Shown piece by piece: positions 1 to 11,995 of a stretch of DNA of 64,000 bases. The position numbers were made by a program, and so were the translations under genes. The stretch is from Armillaria gallica (taxonomy: Eukaryota; Basidiomycota; Agaricomycetes; Agaricales; Physalacriaceae). A model generated the notes under the pieces. The model saw only the letters and a list, made by a program, of their open reading frames with translations. It did not search any database and was not told the DNA's origin. Location of the stretch: the NCBI GenBank assembly GCA_037576215.1, contig JBANDB010000011.1:620001-684000 (forward strand), written 5' to 3'. Numbering within the stretch: position 1 is the first letter of the stretch; the number at the start of each line of letters is the position of its first letter.

Positions 1-840
1 TTCTAAAGGGGGTATTAATTTAGCATTCTTGTTCATCATGAAACTCGTAATGTCCTCATTGTCAGGTACTTCCTCAATAAAAGCTACCTGATGCCCCCTT
101 TTCACTGCCTGGGTGCTAGCAGCTTCCTGTCCTGCAGCTTTCTGGTCGGTTGTGGAACGGGAGGTGCTTTCTGTGAAGGTACCGTCTCGTAAAGAGGCAG
201 TAGGTTGGGCTGACACCGTCGAGTGATGGTCACCTTCACCTGTTCCCTTCGAGCCCATCACTGTGATGGACGGGTTCCTCATTTCATTAGGCATTCCCCC
301 TTTGTCGAGCCGCCCTTCATCACGACAGGCATTGGCAACTAGTCGGGGGCCCTTGCTCAACTCCGGTTCATCCTCGATCTTCCTGTTGTCCTGGGCCATT
401 GCCAAAGCCCCTTGGTGTATAAGGGATTTAGACTTTGGTAGCCATACGGTGTTCTCTTTTACCAGAGGAGGTTTTGCCGAAGCTATTCCCTCAAAACTCC
501 CAGCAAGGCTGGGACTCCGTAGAGTCGCTTCGTCAGGGGGGGCACTATGCACTTTTTCCCCTGCCCCATCCAGTCTAACTGTTATGATGGGTGTCACTAT
601 GGTGGGTGACTTGTCGTTCGCTTTTGCCTGTAATAGGTTACTTGTCGAACGTTGAGCTGGAAGTTTGACTGCTATTCTGCTCGTTCTGGGATCTGTGATT
701 TGATTCTTGCTTAGTTTCTGGTCTGATTGCAAAGTTGCAGGTATAGTTGAATGCACGGTGGTTACTACAGGTGGTATATAAGTACATTTATGAAGTGTGA
801 TAGGTGTACCAGCCGAAACTAAGTCCTTGGCTGAGTAAGT
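1..840 (-). pseudogene. Decayed gypsy region between gag and reverse transcriptase (left-truncated)
   Basis: Minus-strand continuation of the gag region at 849-2904. At the window edge one frame is open and protein-like (VAFIEEVPDNED, then an MNKN segment), as expected for the stretch upstream of protease/reverse transcriptase in a Ty3/gypsy polyprotein. I cannot see an intact protease DSG/DTG motif. The element runs out of the window on the left, so its reverse transcriptase is not visible here. Confidence 0.45.
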
Positions 841-848
841 TGAATCAT

Positions 849-2904
849 TTACTTCTCGGTGCTCTCTTTTACCTCCTCGATTGTCGAGAGGTTTTCCGTA
901 GTTGGGTGATGGTCCCAATAAGTGTTGAAGCATCGTAATGCTTCTTCCTGGGTTTTTGGCGCATTGGGGCAGTCGCGCTTGAAGTGGCCTTTCTTGCCAC
1001 ATCGGAAGTATACTGATGCTGCCCTGGCTGCATCGACATCCATTGGCGTGCCGCGTCCTCTGTAAGTTGTCCCTGTAGCCGTCATCGTTGATGGTACAGG
1101 GGTGACTGTTTGACCACCCCTAGTGGGTGTGGTCGTCTTCTGTGTCTGTGATCACAATGGTGTCGCTGTCGTTCCTTCTGCCTGCTTGAGGCACCAGTTG
1201 TAGTTGATCCAGAGTAGACATGCCTTCCACTTGTCATACTCGATGGGTACGTCTCTGTCAGCTGAGTACATAGTGTTTTTACTCGTCTGGTGGGTGGCCT
1301 TTTTGACCTAATGGAGCATGACTTGGTCGTTGTTGCGTACTCCGGCGTGGTAGGCTAGTTCTTCGAATAGTTGGAAGAACTTGTCACTGTCCTTGGGGTC
1401 CACTTGCCTCAACTTCTCTCACTGTGCATACTTCAATTGTGTGTCAGCATCCTTCCAGAATATCTTTTTGAGCTCCGACTTGAAGTCTTCGTAAGTCGGG
1501 TACTGCTGCTCGCCGTTCTGCGTCTTTCCTATGATCTGTGCGCACAACTGCCACCACTTCTCGGCGTTGTCTGCGAGTCGAGAGACACAAAAGACGACCT
1601 TATGAGGGTGGTGTCGGAAGTGTCGGTTGAACACATCGAAGTGCAGTTCGCACTTTAGGAAGAAGCGGTCGATGTCGGTAGAGTCCCCCTTAAAATTGTC
1701 GACTTCCTTTAAGATCTTTGGTTTGAAGTCATCGTAAGGGGCGACAGCTCCATCGACTAGCTGCCAGGGTACTGGTGGATCTGGTAGTGGTGGGGGTGCT
1801 GGGAAGTGTGGGAGCATTACCTATACTGGTGCAGCGGGAGGTTGCGGTGGTTGTGTGGGTTGTCCACCACCTCCACCTCCTCCCATGCCTGCTCCGGCTC
1901 CGTGGCCACCACCGGCAAAGGGTAGGTACCCATGTTGGTACGTTCCTGGTGCCGCCTGTCTTGTGATGTAGGAGAAGGTATTCATGACCTGAGGAGGTGG
2001 TACTGGTGGTTCATCTGGCATTGGTTCCTGTATCTCGATTTCCTGGGCGGCTTCTTTGTAAGGGGGAAATTCCTCAATTATGGCATCCGAGTGTATTTCG
2101 TTCCATAGGAGGCGAGCGTTCTGCTCCGCCTCATACTGTAAGATCTCATCTGATGGGAGACCTCTCTGTTTCTTCACAAAATAATCGTTTCCGGCTTGGG
2201 TAGCTCCCCAAACCAGAGAAAAGGGTAATTCATAGGCAAAGTAATTATATATATTCAGATAAGTTGCTTGCCTTAGTAGAGCAGGAATGGGAATTGTGGG
2301 GTCATTATCTGTTTTGTTATAAAAATTGATGGCGTCAGTTAGCGTCATCATGACTGGGGTTAGGCGTGTGCTCGCATGTCGGCTTGGGGGACGACTGGGG
2401 AATTCCGTCGATTGTGGTCGAGGGGAAGGGGGTTGCGGGTCTCAGTGGCTGGAACATGATGGTGGAGCTGCTGGACTCAACCAGCCCATCTCCTGGTGCT
2501 GGTCCTTCCGGCTGTGGCTGCTCTCGGAGCTGCTGGGCGAGTCGCTCCCAAGCACTTGCTCGAGGGGGGCGATGTGGGGATCTGCACGGGGACCTGACGG
2601 GGCGCCTTGGAGGGGATAAGTAGGTTGAGGGACTGGCAACGGGTTCCTCGACATGTACAGGCTCGAATGCAGGCTCCCGGTTTTGTACGGGGTAGTCCCA
2701 CGTTGTAAGGGTTCTGTAGCCACTCGGGGGAGGTGTGCGGTGGTCGGGTGATCTATTGGAGGGAAAGTAGGCGCTGTAGGGGATGTCAACATTATCCCAG
2801 AACTCTGCAGAAGCAATACCAGCTGCGGGTGGTGGAGTAGGGTACCTGTCAGCCCAAGGGTCATAATTGGTGGCTGGGGCGACGGGTCGAATGTTGCGGC
2901 CCAT
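849..2904 (-). pseudogene. gag: Ty3/gypsy Gag with CCHC zinc knuckle, broken
   Basis: Read on the minus strand, consecutive open stretches (2904-2335, 2351-1821, 1817-1419, 1085-849) form one Gag-like protein. It has a proline-rich N-terminal part, a glycine run, a capsid-like segment with the gypsy Gag signature (FKGD...DRFFLKCELHF, then KWWQLCAQ) and a C-terminal CCHC nucleic-acid-binding knuckle (CGKKGHFKRDCP). The capsid and knuckle parts are interrupted by stops after PPAAPV, after LKYAQ, after QVMLH and after TATPL. Each stop sits where a CAG or CGA codon would continue the protein (TAG or TGA seen), so single C-to-T changes explain them. The 2904-2335 and 2351-1821 parts are in different frames and overlap, so a frameshift is also present. 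The Gag is not functional as it stands. Gag would package element RNA into cytoplasmic particles. Confidence 0.8.
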
Positions 2905-3056
2905 GTCGAATCCCCTGCCACAGGCGGCGAGTCAGGAGTACATGCCAGATGAGGGAGGTCTAGGGGTGGGGGGAATGGTCGGGAGAGGAAGGCGTGGTGG
3001 TGATGGTGATGACAGGTGTGCGGCTTCCGGGAGAGGTAGGAGACCTTCTCTCTAAT

Positions 3057-3479
3057 TGTAAGACCCGAACTCCAATCAAGGGTAAATAGTTGGCTGTATC
3101 GCATTTGTACAGTCACCGACTAGTCCTGTGATGATTGGCGATCAAGACTAACTTAATAGCACTTAGTGAGAAGGAATGTGTTTCGGTATGAATAAACTTT
3201 AGCTCAAAGCTAGAGAATATACAGCTTTGAGTACACTACTTATATACTAAAGTGAGGGTCTCAATAAGTACTAAAGGTGAGGGTACCGTGTTAGAAAGTG
3301 AATAAGCCAAATACACAGTAGCCGAGAATAATACATGTTGAGTGAGTGTGACGATGTGTTGATGTGAAGATTTATGAAGACTTCCGTGAAGTTGTGGATC
3401 TAAAGATAAGATAAGAGTAAGTGCCAAAGATAAGATAAGATAAGAGGTGCTTAGGTAAAGAAATGAATAAATCGTAACA
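3057..3479 (-). repeat. LTR of the left gypsy element (5' LTR on minus strand)
   Basis: The segment starts TGTAAGACCC and ends in TCGTAACA, the TG...CA ends of an LTR. It shares its end (AATAAATCGTAACA) and an inner block (TTAGCTC.AAGCTAG... then CTTATATAC) with the LTR-like segments at 41053-41420 and 52795-53147. Read on the minus strand, the conserved TATATAAG lies at 3246-3239 and would drive transcription toward the gag at 2904-849. It lies right after the truncated DUF6534 copy 1, so insertion here or a later rearrangement removed the rest of that gene. Confidence 0.75.
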
Positions 3480-3742
3480 CAATGATCACCCAAATCATGG
3501 GAGTTCCTACCTGTCCATTACATGGCTTACTACAGAAGTAACAGCACAAAGCTTTATGGCACTTATAAAAACCATTGTGCTCCATTGCAATGGTTCCAAA
3601 CAGATAACAGAGATTCAACAACATATCTTAGTAAAAAGCCGGGTTTGGGGCAGGCCCCAACAAGCTGAAGTCCCGTGCTGTCACAGTCAGGTTGCCAGGA
3701 CCCAAGGTACGAGGGTCCAGCAATCATGACAAAGACATGGGG
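3480..3742. other. Unassigned spacer between LTR and DUF6534 copy 1
   Basis: The sequence continues the minus-strand frame of copy 1 for a while, but the residues no longer resemble exon 2 of the other copies (they diverge after YYRR). No repeat or gene is recognised here. It is probably foreign sequence joined at the truncation point. Confidence 0.4.
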
Positions 3743-3934
3743 CATAGGCTTGTCTCCTGTAGTATATGACACCTTGTAGGTTTGTAATTCCATATAAACT
3801 ATCAAGGGAATGAATGAAAAAATAGTTATGCAGGTATGAAAGGACATGTACACAGTGGCTACTGTGACTCTGACATAAAGTGCACCAAGAGTCTTGCCAA
3901 CAGAAGGAAGTGTTGTCGAGGACTGCGATGACAT
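3743..3934 (-). pseudogene. DUF6534 seven-helix protein, copy 1, truncated after exon 2
   Basis: Exon 1 starts ATG at 3934 (MSSQSSTTLPSVGKTLGALY) and ends before a GTACATG donor. A short intron ends in TTGATAG, and exon 2 encodes LYGITNLQGVIYYRR, matching the other copies. Homology stops within exon 2 near 3743, so exons 3-20 are missing. A TATATAAG box at 3989-3982 and about 600 bp of upstream sequence shared with copies 2, 3 and 6 are still present. DUF6534 proteins are predicted fungal membrane proteins of unknown function. This copy cannot make one. Confidence 0.85.
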
Positions 3935-4600
3935 CTCAAGTACAAGGGAGTCACTGATAAAACTCTCAGAAGCTTGTTCAACTTATATACAGGTGAGGTT
4001 TGTCACATTACAGCACAAACCAGACTTCCCAATCATCAACAGGCTCAACATCGTCAGCACAATGTATAATAGTCCTTGGTGATTATTGTGTATCAACACT
4101 CTACTGCAAGCACTGGTACTGCTATTGACGATTCTAAAAAAGGATCTGCTACGATGGATGCGTTGGGTATTGGTCTCCTGCTTCGATGCCCGATCTTGTA
4201 CCCACAAAGAAGGCTGTGAAAATTCAGAGATGAACAGTGCCATATCAATCTGGCCATAACCAAATACAGAAATAGACGCCATGACCAGTGATCCATGATT
4301 TGCGGGCGGTAGACAAGTGCATTATATCGGCATCATGTATATTTATTTCGAGCTCCAGTTTGTGTTCTATGCCTAGAATTTTCAGCTTGGACTGGGGGCA
4401 TGGTTCATGGATTGAAGTTGGTGCTGAAATTTTTGCATCGTCACCTTCATGGTACTGGAGTGGTCTCACTGGTTCCGGGAGAGGAGGTCCCGATTAGGAA
4501 TGGTGCTATCCACAGCCCTGACATGTCAAGCCATGTGCTATGGTTGCTAAGACTCGTACCAGTTTGATCGTGCGTCTCATGGAGTACGGGAAGAAGATGG
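3935..4600 (-). repeat. Upstream block of DUF6534 copy 1, shared with copies 2, 3 and 6
   Basis: The block contains the TATATAAG box (3989-3982) and motifs recurring in the same order upstream of copies 2, 3 and 6: TGATTTGCGGGCGGTAGA, TATTTCGAGCTCCAG, ACTGGAGTGGTCTC. It is non-coding as far as I can see and marks copy 1 as part of the same duplication family. Confidence 0.7.
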
Positions 4601-6034
4601 CTAGAGCCGTGTTTTCATTATGAATAGAGACTCAATATAGTGAAGGATTAGCAGATACCGAAAAAATTCTGGATATACTTTGCAAAAGAGCACCTAAGAT
4701 CAACATTGTCTGTCTAGAGTAGAAGTGGTGTAATTTCAAAGCCTGTGGGAGCAGCTCGCAAGGCCAATGACAAAGGGCACACACAATGCAAAACACATTG
4801 TGAAAATCCCAATTCGAAGGGCCTAATGGAGACATCTCTACTGCAATCCTTGTCCCAACATTGCCTTGAAGTTCTCCATCAGACAACTTTCGGGACGGAG
4901 TTGATGATGAACTTCTCCGAGAACATCTCAGAGTCGTAAGATAGAGAGTCGCCCAGTTCAGCAGTACATTATGCAGTCAGGCCTAGACATATTTCAGGAC
5001 ACCATAACATAATCTGGAAAAAATACACACCTGTCCATCAGCACCACCTGGTGTCTCAATGAGTCTGGAACCCTGAAACCAGAACAAACGTCGCGAAATC
5101 GACAGAAATCTAACATGTGTATGGATAAGCAACAGGACCAGAAGGGAGAAATTGCACATACGGTGCCCAATCTAGTATAACAGAAATCTTCAGGTGACAA
5201 ACACGAGAATTGGTTCATACACACCTCAAAATGCTAGCCTGAGTTCAAAAAATGCTCACAGCTTTCCATCGACACTCAGCTGAGCCTAGTTCGCCATCTC
5301 CAGATCAGTAGTTATGAGGGACACTTCGACAGTCCACAGATAATCTTTGGGCGAAGGTTATGAGAATAAAAATCCACTCCTAAGGGAAGTACTGCACCGA
5401 CTGTAAACGATGATCAGACAAGGAGAAGGAAGCGCTGACAAATGTAGATACCGTGTCTGGTGGCAATCTCAGAGCTTTTGATATTGAACATCTTAGCAAA
5501 TTGCACCCCTTCGCAGCAACAGGGACGGCATAATGCGTGTATGATTCTTCAATCCCGCTGCAATGATGATTTCCATGATCCAAGGTAAGGTTCTCTGCTG
5601 TACTGATAGAATAAGGTGAACACTTGGAGCAACGATACACTTTCCGAGGTCACCTGGATGAGCAACAGGATGCCAGGTCCTCGGTGAAGTGATGCAAGCC
5701 TCCTTGCAGCCACCTAGAACAAACGTGAAAAATTCAGTTTCAATACTACACATCATGTAGCCCTTTCAGTGTTCAAGTGAATGTTCACTCCCTAATATCC
5801 CTCAAGGCGTCATTCTAAGCCAGGGTCCTGCCCAGCCACAGTAAAAGAAATCACATACCCCTTGGTTTCAAAGTAACTGCCGGTAATGCGGTGAGTTGTG
5901 AATTATAAAAGACCCTAAATTTCACTATGTGTGGATATTCTAAGTATTCATACACCAGAGGTGGCCCTCATATGCAGAAGTCAGCATAAGTTGGGAATTC
6001 ATGACCTGCAAGGCAACGTCGGGCCAAATCACTG
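4601..6034. other. 3' flank of copy 2 and unassigned spacer
   Basis: A segment around 5490-5760 resembles the 3' flanks of copy 3 (near 12960) and copy 6 (near 59400); the shared protein-like stretch on the transcribed strand is SIETEF..VLG..KE. This marks the far edge of the duplicated unit. Nothing is recognised between about 4600 and 5000. Confidence 0.45.
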
Positions 6035-7771
6035 TCAGACTTGATAATCAACGGCTTCCTTAGGAGGCTCCAATTTCTCCGGGTGTGCAAGATTGACATT
6101 CTGGAAAACATAGAAAGTAAGAATTGTACATGTTTGTAGGGGTACACACACTGTTTCGCTGACATCACCCTCGGAACTGAGAGGTATGATATGGAGGACG
6201 GAAGGCAGTGAATCCACTTCTTCCTCTGTGGTCTGACTGGTCGAATGGTGTTTCGATCGGGAATTAAGCCTACCAAAATAAGTGGCAGGTAATCATCACA
6301 AGAAGACGATGTACATAGCATGGAGCAAATTGATGTAGACTGGGAATAACTTTGTTAGCCATTATCTGTCGACAACGGGTAAAGAATTAGACCGACGCTT
6401 AGACAGGACGAAATGAATCATAAGCCAAGCCAGAGACCACGGCTACGCGATGTACTGTAGATGTTCACGAAATCCTGAATATGAGATTGGATCAAGTTGA
6501 GAGACAACTGACAGAAATGAGAGTGAACATGTCCTCACCTTGTAGCTAATCCTGACATAAGAAGGAGTCGCATGAGGCGGAGAAGCACAGTAGCTGTACT
6601 AGTACAACTTTACATCAACAAGAACTCGAAGGTCTGGTAGAAGAAACAACTCACGAAGGTACAAGTATGATAGCTCTGCTCTTGTGCAGGTAATAGAATA
6701 TTGGAATGGCTATTATCATATACGCAACAGCAATTGTGGTGAAAAGATATAAATCGAGATCTAAGTTATCTGTATGGAATACAAGACTGGTACGCTCTGG
6801 TTATATGTATAGCCGGTGTGTGTGTATATTTGTTCTTGCTATACATGGTAGTAGGACCTCAGACACATTGATTTTGCTATATTAATACATATATAGAAAG
6901 AATATCAGTTGTGACTAAGATGCATGCATCTGTGACCGTGTTTAAATATTAGCATTTATACTGCAGATCTTCATCTTTTCTCTTCTCTTCTCTTCTCAGT
7001 TGGCTTGATTTTATTCTATCTTTCTGTTTTCCTATTCCTCTGCATAGCCATTGTGCAGCTGATTTCTTCTGTGGAACTTGTAGGGATGTCCACTGTTACT
7101 GTTATGTATACCAGAATGACATTTGCAATCATTATTATTTTCCAGTATTTCTCAACTTTGAACTTGCTTCAACTTCTTTGTCCTGACAGCAAAAGCCCAT
7201 GACTAATATGTGCTTATGGCAATTAGACTTGCATAAAATATGTTTTAAATTCAATAACAGATCAAGTTGATAATAATATAATTTAAGATTGGTCAGATAA
7301 TAAGAGATATAATGTGACAGGTCCATGATAAATAGCAATTAAAGCAAATAAACTGAACTGTGCCACCTCTAGATCTCATTGAAACAGCAAATAACATTGT
7401 GACTGTGACTATAGTCACATGTAGATGAAGCTCTTTATCACATCATGTGACCTGTCACACATTGAGCCCGATGACTGCTTAGTCATATGTATAAGTCATC
7501 GAGCTGGGCTTTTATTATTATAAAATATAAACTAAAAATTATTATTCTTTTATTCCACATACATTTAGATAAATCATAAACTTCCTTCCTTCCTTCCAGC
7601 ACCCCCTTGGCATGACCCAGACATCACTAAGAATTTTAGGCATGTCTAACACCTCCAACTCTAACCTAAGCAACTGACCACTCTTTCCACCATTCAAATG
7701 TTGATTATAAGCAACACAATCAATCTTCTTTTATTCTTTACCTTTATTGCTTCCATACATGGAGCTACAGT

Positions 7772-8951
7772 CACTACTGGGGCATGTCAGTGGGTATGCC
7801 TGAAAGATGGCAGGTAAACACCGGCATGTATTTATATAGATTTTTTTAAGTGTAAAAACTGTACTATAAAAACCTGATAAAATACTATCTGCTTCCTTTC
7901 TAATCTTTACCTTGGTGTTTTGGCACATGTTTTTGCTATGAATTATCTTGTTGGAGATATCATGGGAAGCCACAAGAAGAGTGTAGAAGGTTCAAGTCGG
8001 CATGATGCCAGATGACCTTGGGACTGATACTTACTGCTTATGGACAAGTTTAGTCAAACATTCTAGATAGTTTTCATAGTATAAATACAGGCTCTGTAGG
8101 AGCCAGAGAATATTGGAATCACAAGGCTCAGGACCACGAAATGAGCAAGAGGAAAGGGTGTTGTATATCTGTTGCAAACAAGATGGCATATACTACTCAA
8201 GTACAGTCCTTTTATATGACGATTCTAGCTAAAAGCCACAGGTATAAGCAACAAATACATACAACTAATGAAAGAATAATGGCAAGACATTAATAAGTGG
8301 TGACTGGTAAGATGAGCACTTCAACAGTTAATGATCAGCACTGTCACTTGGTGACAATGTGAGCTCAAATATCAAACAGAGAATACAAGTTCATTAGTCT
8401 GGCTTTACCAGCCACTAGTCTACCCACTGTGAACCTAGCATTTCCAACATATCTAAATAAGTGCATGATGCCATTTGTGTTGTGTCTAAGTCTTATTGCC
8501 TGTAAATGATATTAGGTGTTTATACCCTGTATTTCCGATCGTGTTGTTGTTCTAAAAATACCTGAGCAAAGATGCTGTGTGTTACTGCAAGTATTTCTTG
8601 TGGTGTTTATGGCAGGAAACACCTGGTCTTTCCTTTGTTTTATAGGTGTTTCCTTGCATAAACACCTCAAAGAAATACCAATCATCATACATGATATAAT
8701 TGCTCACAACAAAGAACACAATTGGAAACCCAGGGTATAAACACCTAATATCATTTACAGGCAATAAAACACAGCATGAATGACATCATGTACTTATTTA
8801 GATAATTCGTAGCAAAAACATGTGTCAAAACACCAAGGTAAAGATTAGAAAGGAAGCAGATAGTTTTTTACATTCAAAAAAATCTATATAAATACATGCC
8901 AGTGTTTACCTGCCTTCTTTCAGGCATAAATACCGACATGCCCCAGCAGTG
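7772..8951. mobile_element. CACTA-like inverted-repeat element nested in 6774-9091
   Basis: About 170 bp at 7772-7945 recur in inverted orientation at 8801-8951. The outer ends read CACTACTGGGGCATGTC and, from the other side, CACTGCTGGGGCATGTC. CACTA ends are typical of the En/Spm superfamily, but the 3-bp flanks (AGT and AAT) do not match exactly. No coding frame is recognised, so this is a non-autonomous copy. The superfamily is a tentative call. Confidence 0.6.
8496..8764. mobile_element. 269-bp MITE with TA flanks (mariner/Tc1-like)
   Basis: Perfect 34-bp terminal inverted repeats, 8496-8529 and 8731-8764, begin TTGCCTGTAAATGATATTAG. TA lies on both sides (8494-8495, 8765-8766), the target duplication of the Tc1/mariner superfamily. 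Inner GGTGTTT/AAACACC motifs recur in both orientations. There is no coding capacity. It sits between the arms of the 7772-8951 element and so inserted after it. Confidence 0.8.
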
Positions 8952-10286
8952 AATACTAAAAAGGTTTTCCCAAAATAGTTGTATTTATTATATTTATAAA
9001 GAACTCATATCTATATTTGGCAATACAGCGGTATCTAGGGTATTAAGGCACAGATGCATTTGAAATAGAGCATACCAGTCTTGTATGCCATATATCTACA
9101 TCAGCATCCCCTGCCATCTAGATTACTGACATCACATACTTTCAAACTGGGAGCAGATGCAATACTCAATGCAATATATCTGTTGAGCGTTATTTCCAGT
9201 GATGCATGGGACTACGAAGGTTCACGTACGTGTCGTATACCAGATCTGGGACGTTCCTTTGAGTACAGTCAAATCCCGTATAATTCACTGACACTTACAA
9301 ATGAAAGTACCTAAATGAAAGATGGTCAGAGAGAGTCACAGAAAAAGGACAAAGATGTCATCACCAAGTAAGGCCACTACATCCAACGGCTATATCCGAC
9401 AATAAGTACGAAAACGGGACTCGATTACTTCAAAGCATGCTTACGACGAAGTAAGTAATACTTTTGTGAAAATGCTGTCCAACTGTGAACACGATAAGCA
9501 TAGACAATAGCAATCCCTAGTGCCAAAAACACGAACGCTGCCATAGTCGGAGAGCATACAGCCTAATGATCACAATAGTCAGTGTTCATGTGCTTCTTAG
9601 TATTGACATGGTCCTCACCCTTGGATATACACAGCGAGAAAGTCCTAGTAGGGATGGCGTTGAGACAAAAGTGTAAATTCGCCATGACAACCCACATTAA
9701 GAGCCAATTTCCACTAAGGTACACCATTCAGACGCCATTAGATTTTCGTACAAATTGCAGTCGAAGAAGAAATTTACCTTCATGCTCCTGTAACAACAAA
9801 TCTTCAATGAAATCGATGTTCGTGCCTCTACCCAAAAATGTACCACGAGTTATACTCTAGAGCTCCATTCAAATCCCCGAAGAAATGTATCAGATAGAAA
9901 TATATAGTGTATGTGCTTAAAGTGACATGAACAGTATCGAGGAACCCTGTGAAAAAAACTAAGTAATAGTCACCATGACTAATGTAGGTGGTTCAACGAA
10001 CCAAAGGAGCCCGATCTATCTCATAGATTTCAGCTTACATACTGCGGACTTCAGGAGAACGACGACTTACAGAATAGCGGCAAACCCACCAATCGTTAGG
10101 GTATCTCCGGTAGTAAATAACCCCTTGTAGGTTTGTTATGCCATATAGGCTGCCAAGTGAATGAATGAGATGGTATGTTATGCGGGTGAGGAAGGACGCA
10201 TACAAAGCGGCTATTGTCGCCCCGATATAAAGAGCACCTAGAGTCTCGCCGATGGAAGGAAGCTCTGTCGAGCTCTGCGAAGACAT

Positions 10287-11290
10287 TACTGTTTACAACT
10301 GTCAAGGGAGTTGCATACGAAACTACGGGAGGTATTGTCAGCTTATATACGAGTAAGTTGATCTGTTATGCGTTACGCCCCAAAGCTAGTTTCCCGATCA
10401 TCAATGTGCACAGCATTCTTAATGCTGTGCTTCGGTGATTTTTGTGTCTCAGAACTGCGCCGAAAGCGGAGGTGCCCTTGCTGACAATTCTAACCTCCTT
10501 CCTTCCTTCCTAAAAAAAAAGTCAGAAGCAGCTAAGATGAAGACATGATGAGATGTCAGTCTCGTACTTTTATGCCCGATCTTGCACCCACAACAAATGC
10601 CGTAAAGATTCATGGGATAATCAATCGTACATCACTTTGCCAGTAAGCAACTAGAGAAGTAGACACTGTGACAGAAGATTCATGATTTGCGGGTGGTAGA
10701 TGGATGCACATATGGGTGTCATACATTTGTATTTCGAGTTCCAGATGACGTTCTATGTGTATAATTTTGGGATGGTGGACTTAGACTGGGAGTATAGTCC
10801 GTGAGTCAAAGTTTGTGAATTGTTCCTCGTTGTCATTGTGGTACTGGAATTGCCTCGCTAGTGCCAGGAGAGTCAGTTCTAGGTAATGAAGGTGCTGATA
10901 CCGGTGCAAAGTCCCAATTAGGTATAGCCAGGTCCACCGCTCTGAAATACGGATGTCAATAACAATGACAAGAGTGAGGGGCACAGTACAGAAACCTTGT
11001 GGAAAATTCAGTTCACAGCACCTGCAAATTGTCAGAACTCAGACACATCGCAACATAACAGAACTTGAACTTCGTGCTCTACCTCGCCGCAACGGAGCAA
11101 GCAGTCACTACGCAGAGCAGCAGGCACCCACTCATTGAAGGCAAGTGTGTGGGAGGACGTTAAGAAGTGCACCGATGCTGTTCAAGAGGCGCGGTCCGAA
11201 TGTCAAATTTGCCATCCACTTTGGGATTCCGGATACTCGGGCCGTGTTTGCCGAGGCTGTCTCGCGCTCTAAATCGCCGTATTTAACATT
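10287..11290 (-). repeat. Upstream block of copy 2 ending in an F-box-type 5' segment
   Basis: The block contains the TATATAAG box (10349-10342), the shared motifs TGATTTGCGGGTGGTAGA and GCAAAGTCCCAATTAGG, and, facing away from copy 2, the segment GATTCCGGATACTCGGGCC at about 11220. That segment also occurs upstream of the F-box remnants at 17.2 kb and 54.9 kb. It is probably the divergent promoter region whose F-box partner has been lost. Confidence 0.6.
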
Positions 11291-11995
11291 GAAGCAGCGT
11301 TTTCAAGCAATCATTTGTATCACCATTATCAGCAGTTTTCTGCGGAGTTCAGGTAAGCAGAAGCGCATAGACTCTCAGATATCAGAGAAATAAAATGATG
11401 CCGTGCAAACCACATAGCAAGGTGGTTTCGGGTGTTTTGACGGTCCACTCCTCTCGCCGCAAGTCAAAATTTCAGATACAGGAATGCATCACGCTCCACA
11501 AATTCATAGTCTCTCCTAGACAGACGACGATATACCTTTTTTGACAGATGAGGACGGTATATGTAGTCTGTTGCCTAAGTCAGCCAAGTACCGCACGACT
11601 AACCTTATTATATAATCTTAACTCGACGCGTCGATTCTGACCACGTCGCAGAGCACATCTGGCATCTCTCAATACAGAAAAACCTTATGAACATGAAATA
11701 CGACCTTCTTGTTCATCTACGAGCCGTCAAATTCTTCTGAAGATATGGTTCACACCAAATGTAATTGTCGATGATTGAATTAGCACTGAGGGTGAAAAGA
11801 AGGTCAAGGGAACGTCTTATTGGGGAAAAAAACTCAGATAAAGCAAGTATGCTTCATTAAGATTTTTTGTCGTCAAATTACCGCTGGAAGTGGCAATAGC
11901 ATAGCGTCGTCGAGGGATAAAGACAAGACCGGCTGCCAGATTATGTAAAATTACATAATAGACCCACTTGCGCGGTTCTTGGGGCGCGACAACTA
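11291..11995. other. Unassigned intergenic stretch
   Basis: I see no open frame with recognisable protein, no paired inverted repeats and no similarity to the 3' flank of copy 6 beyond the duplication edge near 12455. Confidence 0.4.

Larger units (their letters stand above)
6774..9091. mobile_element. 2.3-kb inverted-repeat DNA element in an intron of DUF6534 copy 2
   Basis: The ends are inverted repeats of about 25 bp: ATGGAATACAAGACTGGTA at the left and the reverse complement of ATGGCATACAAGACTGGTA at the right. In copy 3 the equivalent intron is uninterrupted (CTAGGCTATCTGCGTCAGG). Here it reads TTATCTGT on one side and ATATCTAC on the other, which suggests a degenerate target duplication of about 8 bp. 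The inside is A+T-rich with no transposase recognised, so it is non-autonomous. It holds two further nested elements (7772-8951 and 8496-8764). Confidence 0.7.
6035..10286 (-). pseudogene. DUF6534 seven-helix protein, copy 2, split by a transposon and frameshifted
   Basis: Start ATG at 10286 (MSSQSSTELPSIGETLGALY), TATATAAG at 10349-10342, stop at 6035. Nearly all exons of the family can be followed on the minus strand: exon 2 LYGITNLQGVIYY, exon 3 IGLLW, exon 4 from about 9950, exon 14 near 6765-6660, final exon ending VDYQV. Three defects are visible. Exon 4 has one extra T at its start (GGTTCCTCGATAC against GGTCCTTGATAC). Exon 14 lacks one base (ATCTTTTCACC). Intron 15 plus the start of exon 16 is deleted. 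A 2.3-kb inverted-repeat element (6774-9091) lies inside the intron before exon 14, about 12 bases from its acceptor. I call it a pseudogene because of the indels rather than the insertion. Confidence 0.85.

Noticed and set aside
263..655. 130-codon plus-strand frame
   Set aside because: Antisense to the decayed gypsy polyprotein, whose minus-strand frame is the one with family resemblance.
2442..3116. 224-codon minus-strand frame with a histidine run
   Set aside because: Overlaps the Gag frame 2904-2335 and is mostly proline/serine shadow sequence of it. No ORF signature of its own.
7560..7620. CCTTCCTTCC tract as regulatory site
   Set aside because: A simple-sequence tract inside a transposon. 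A similar one at 10495 is also isolated and shows no conserved position.
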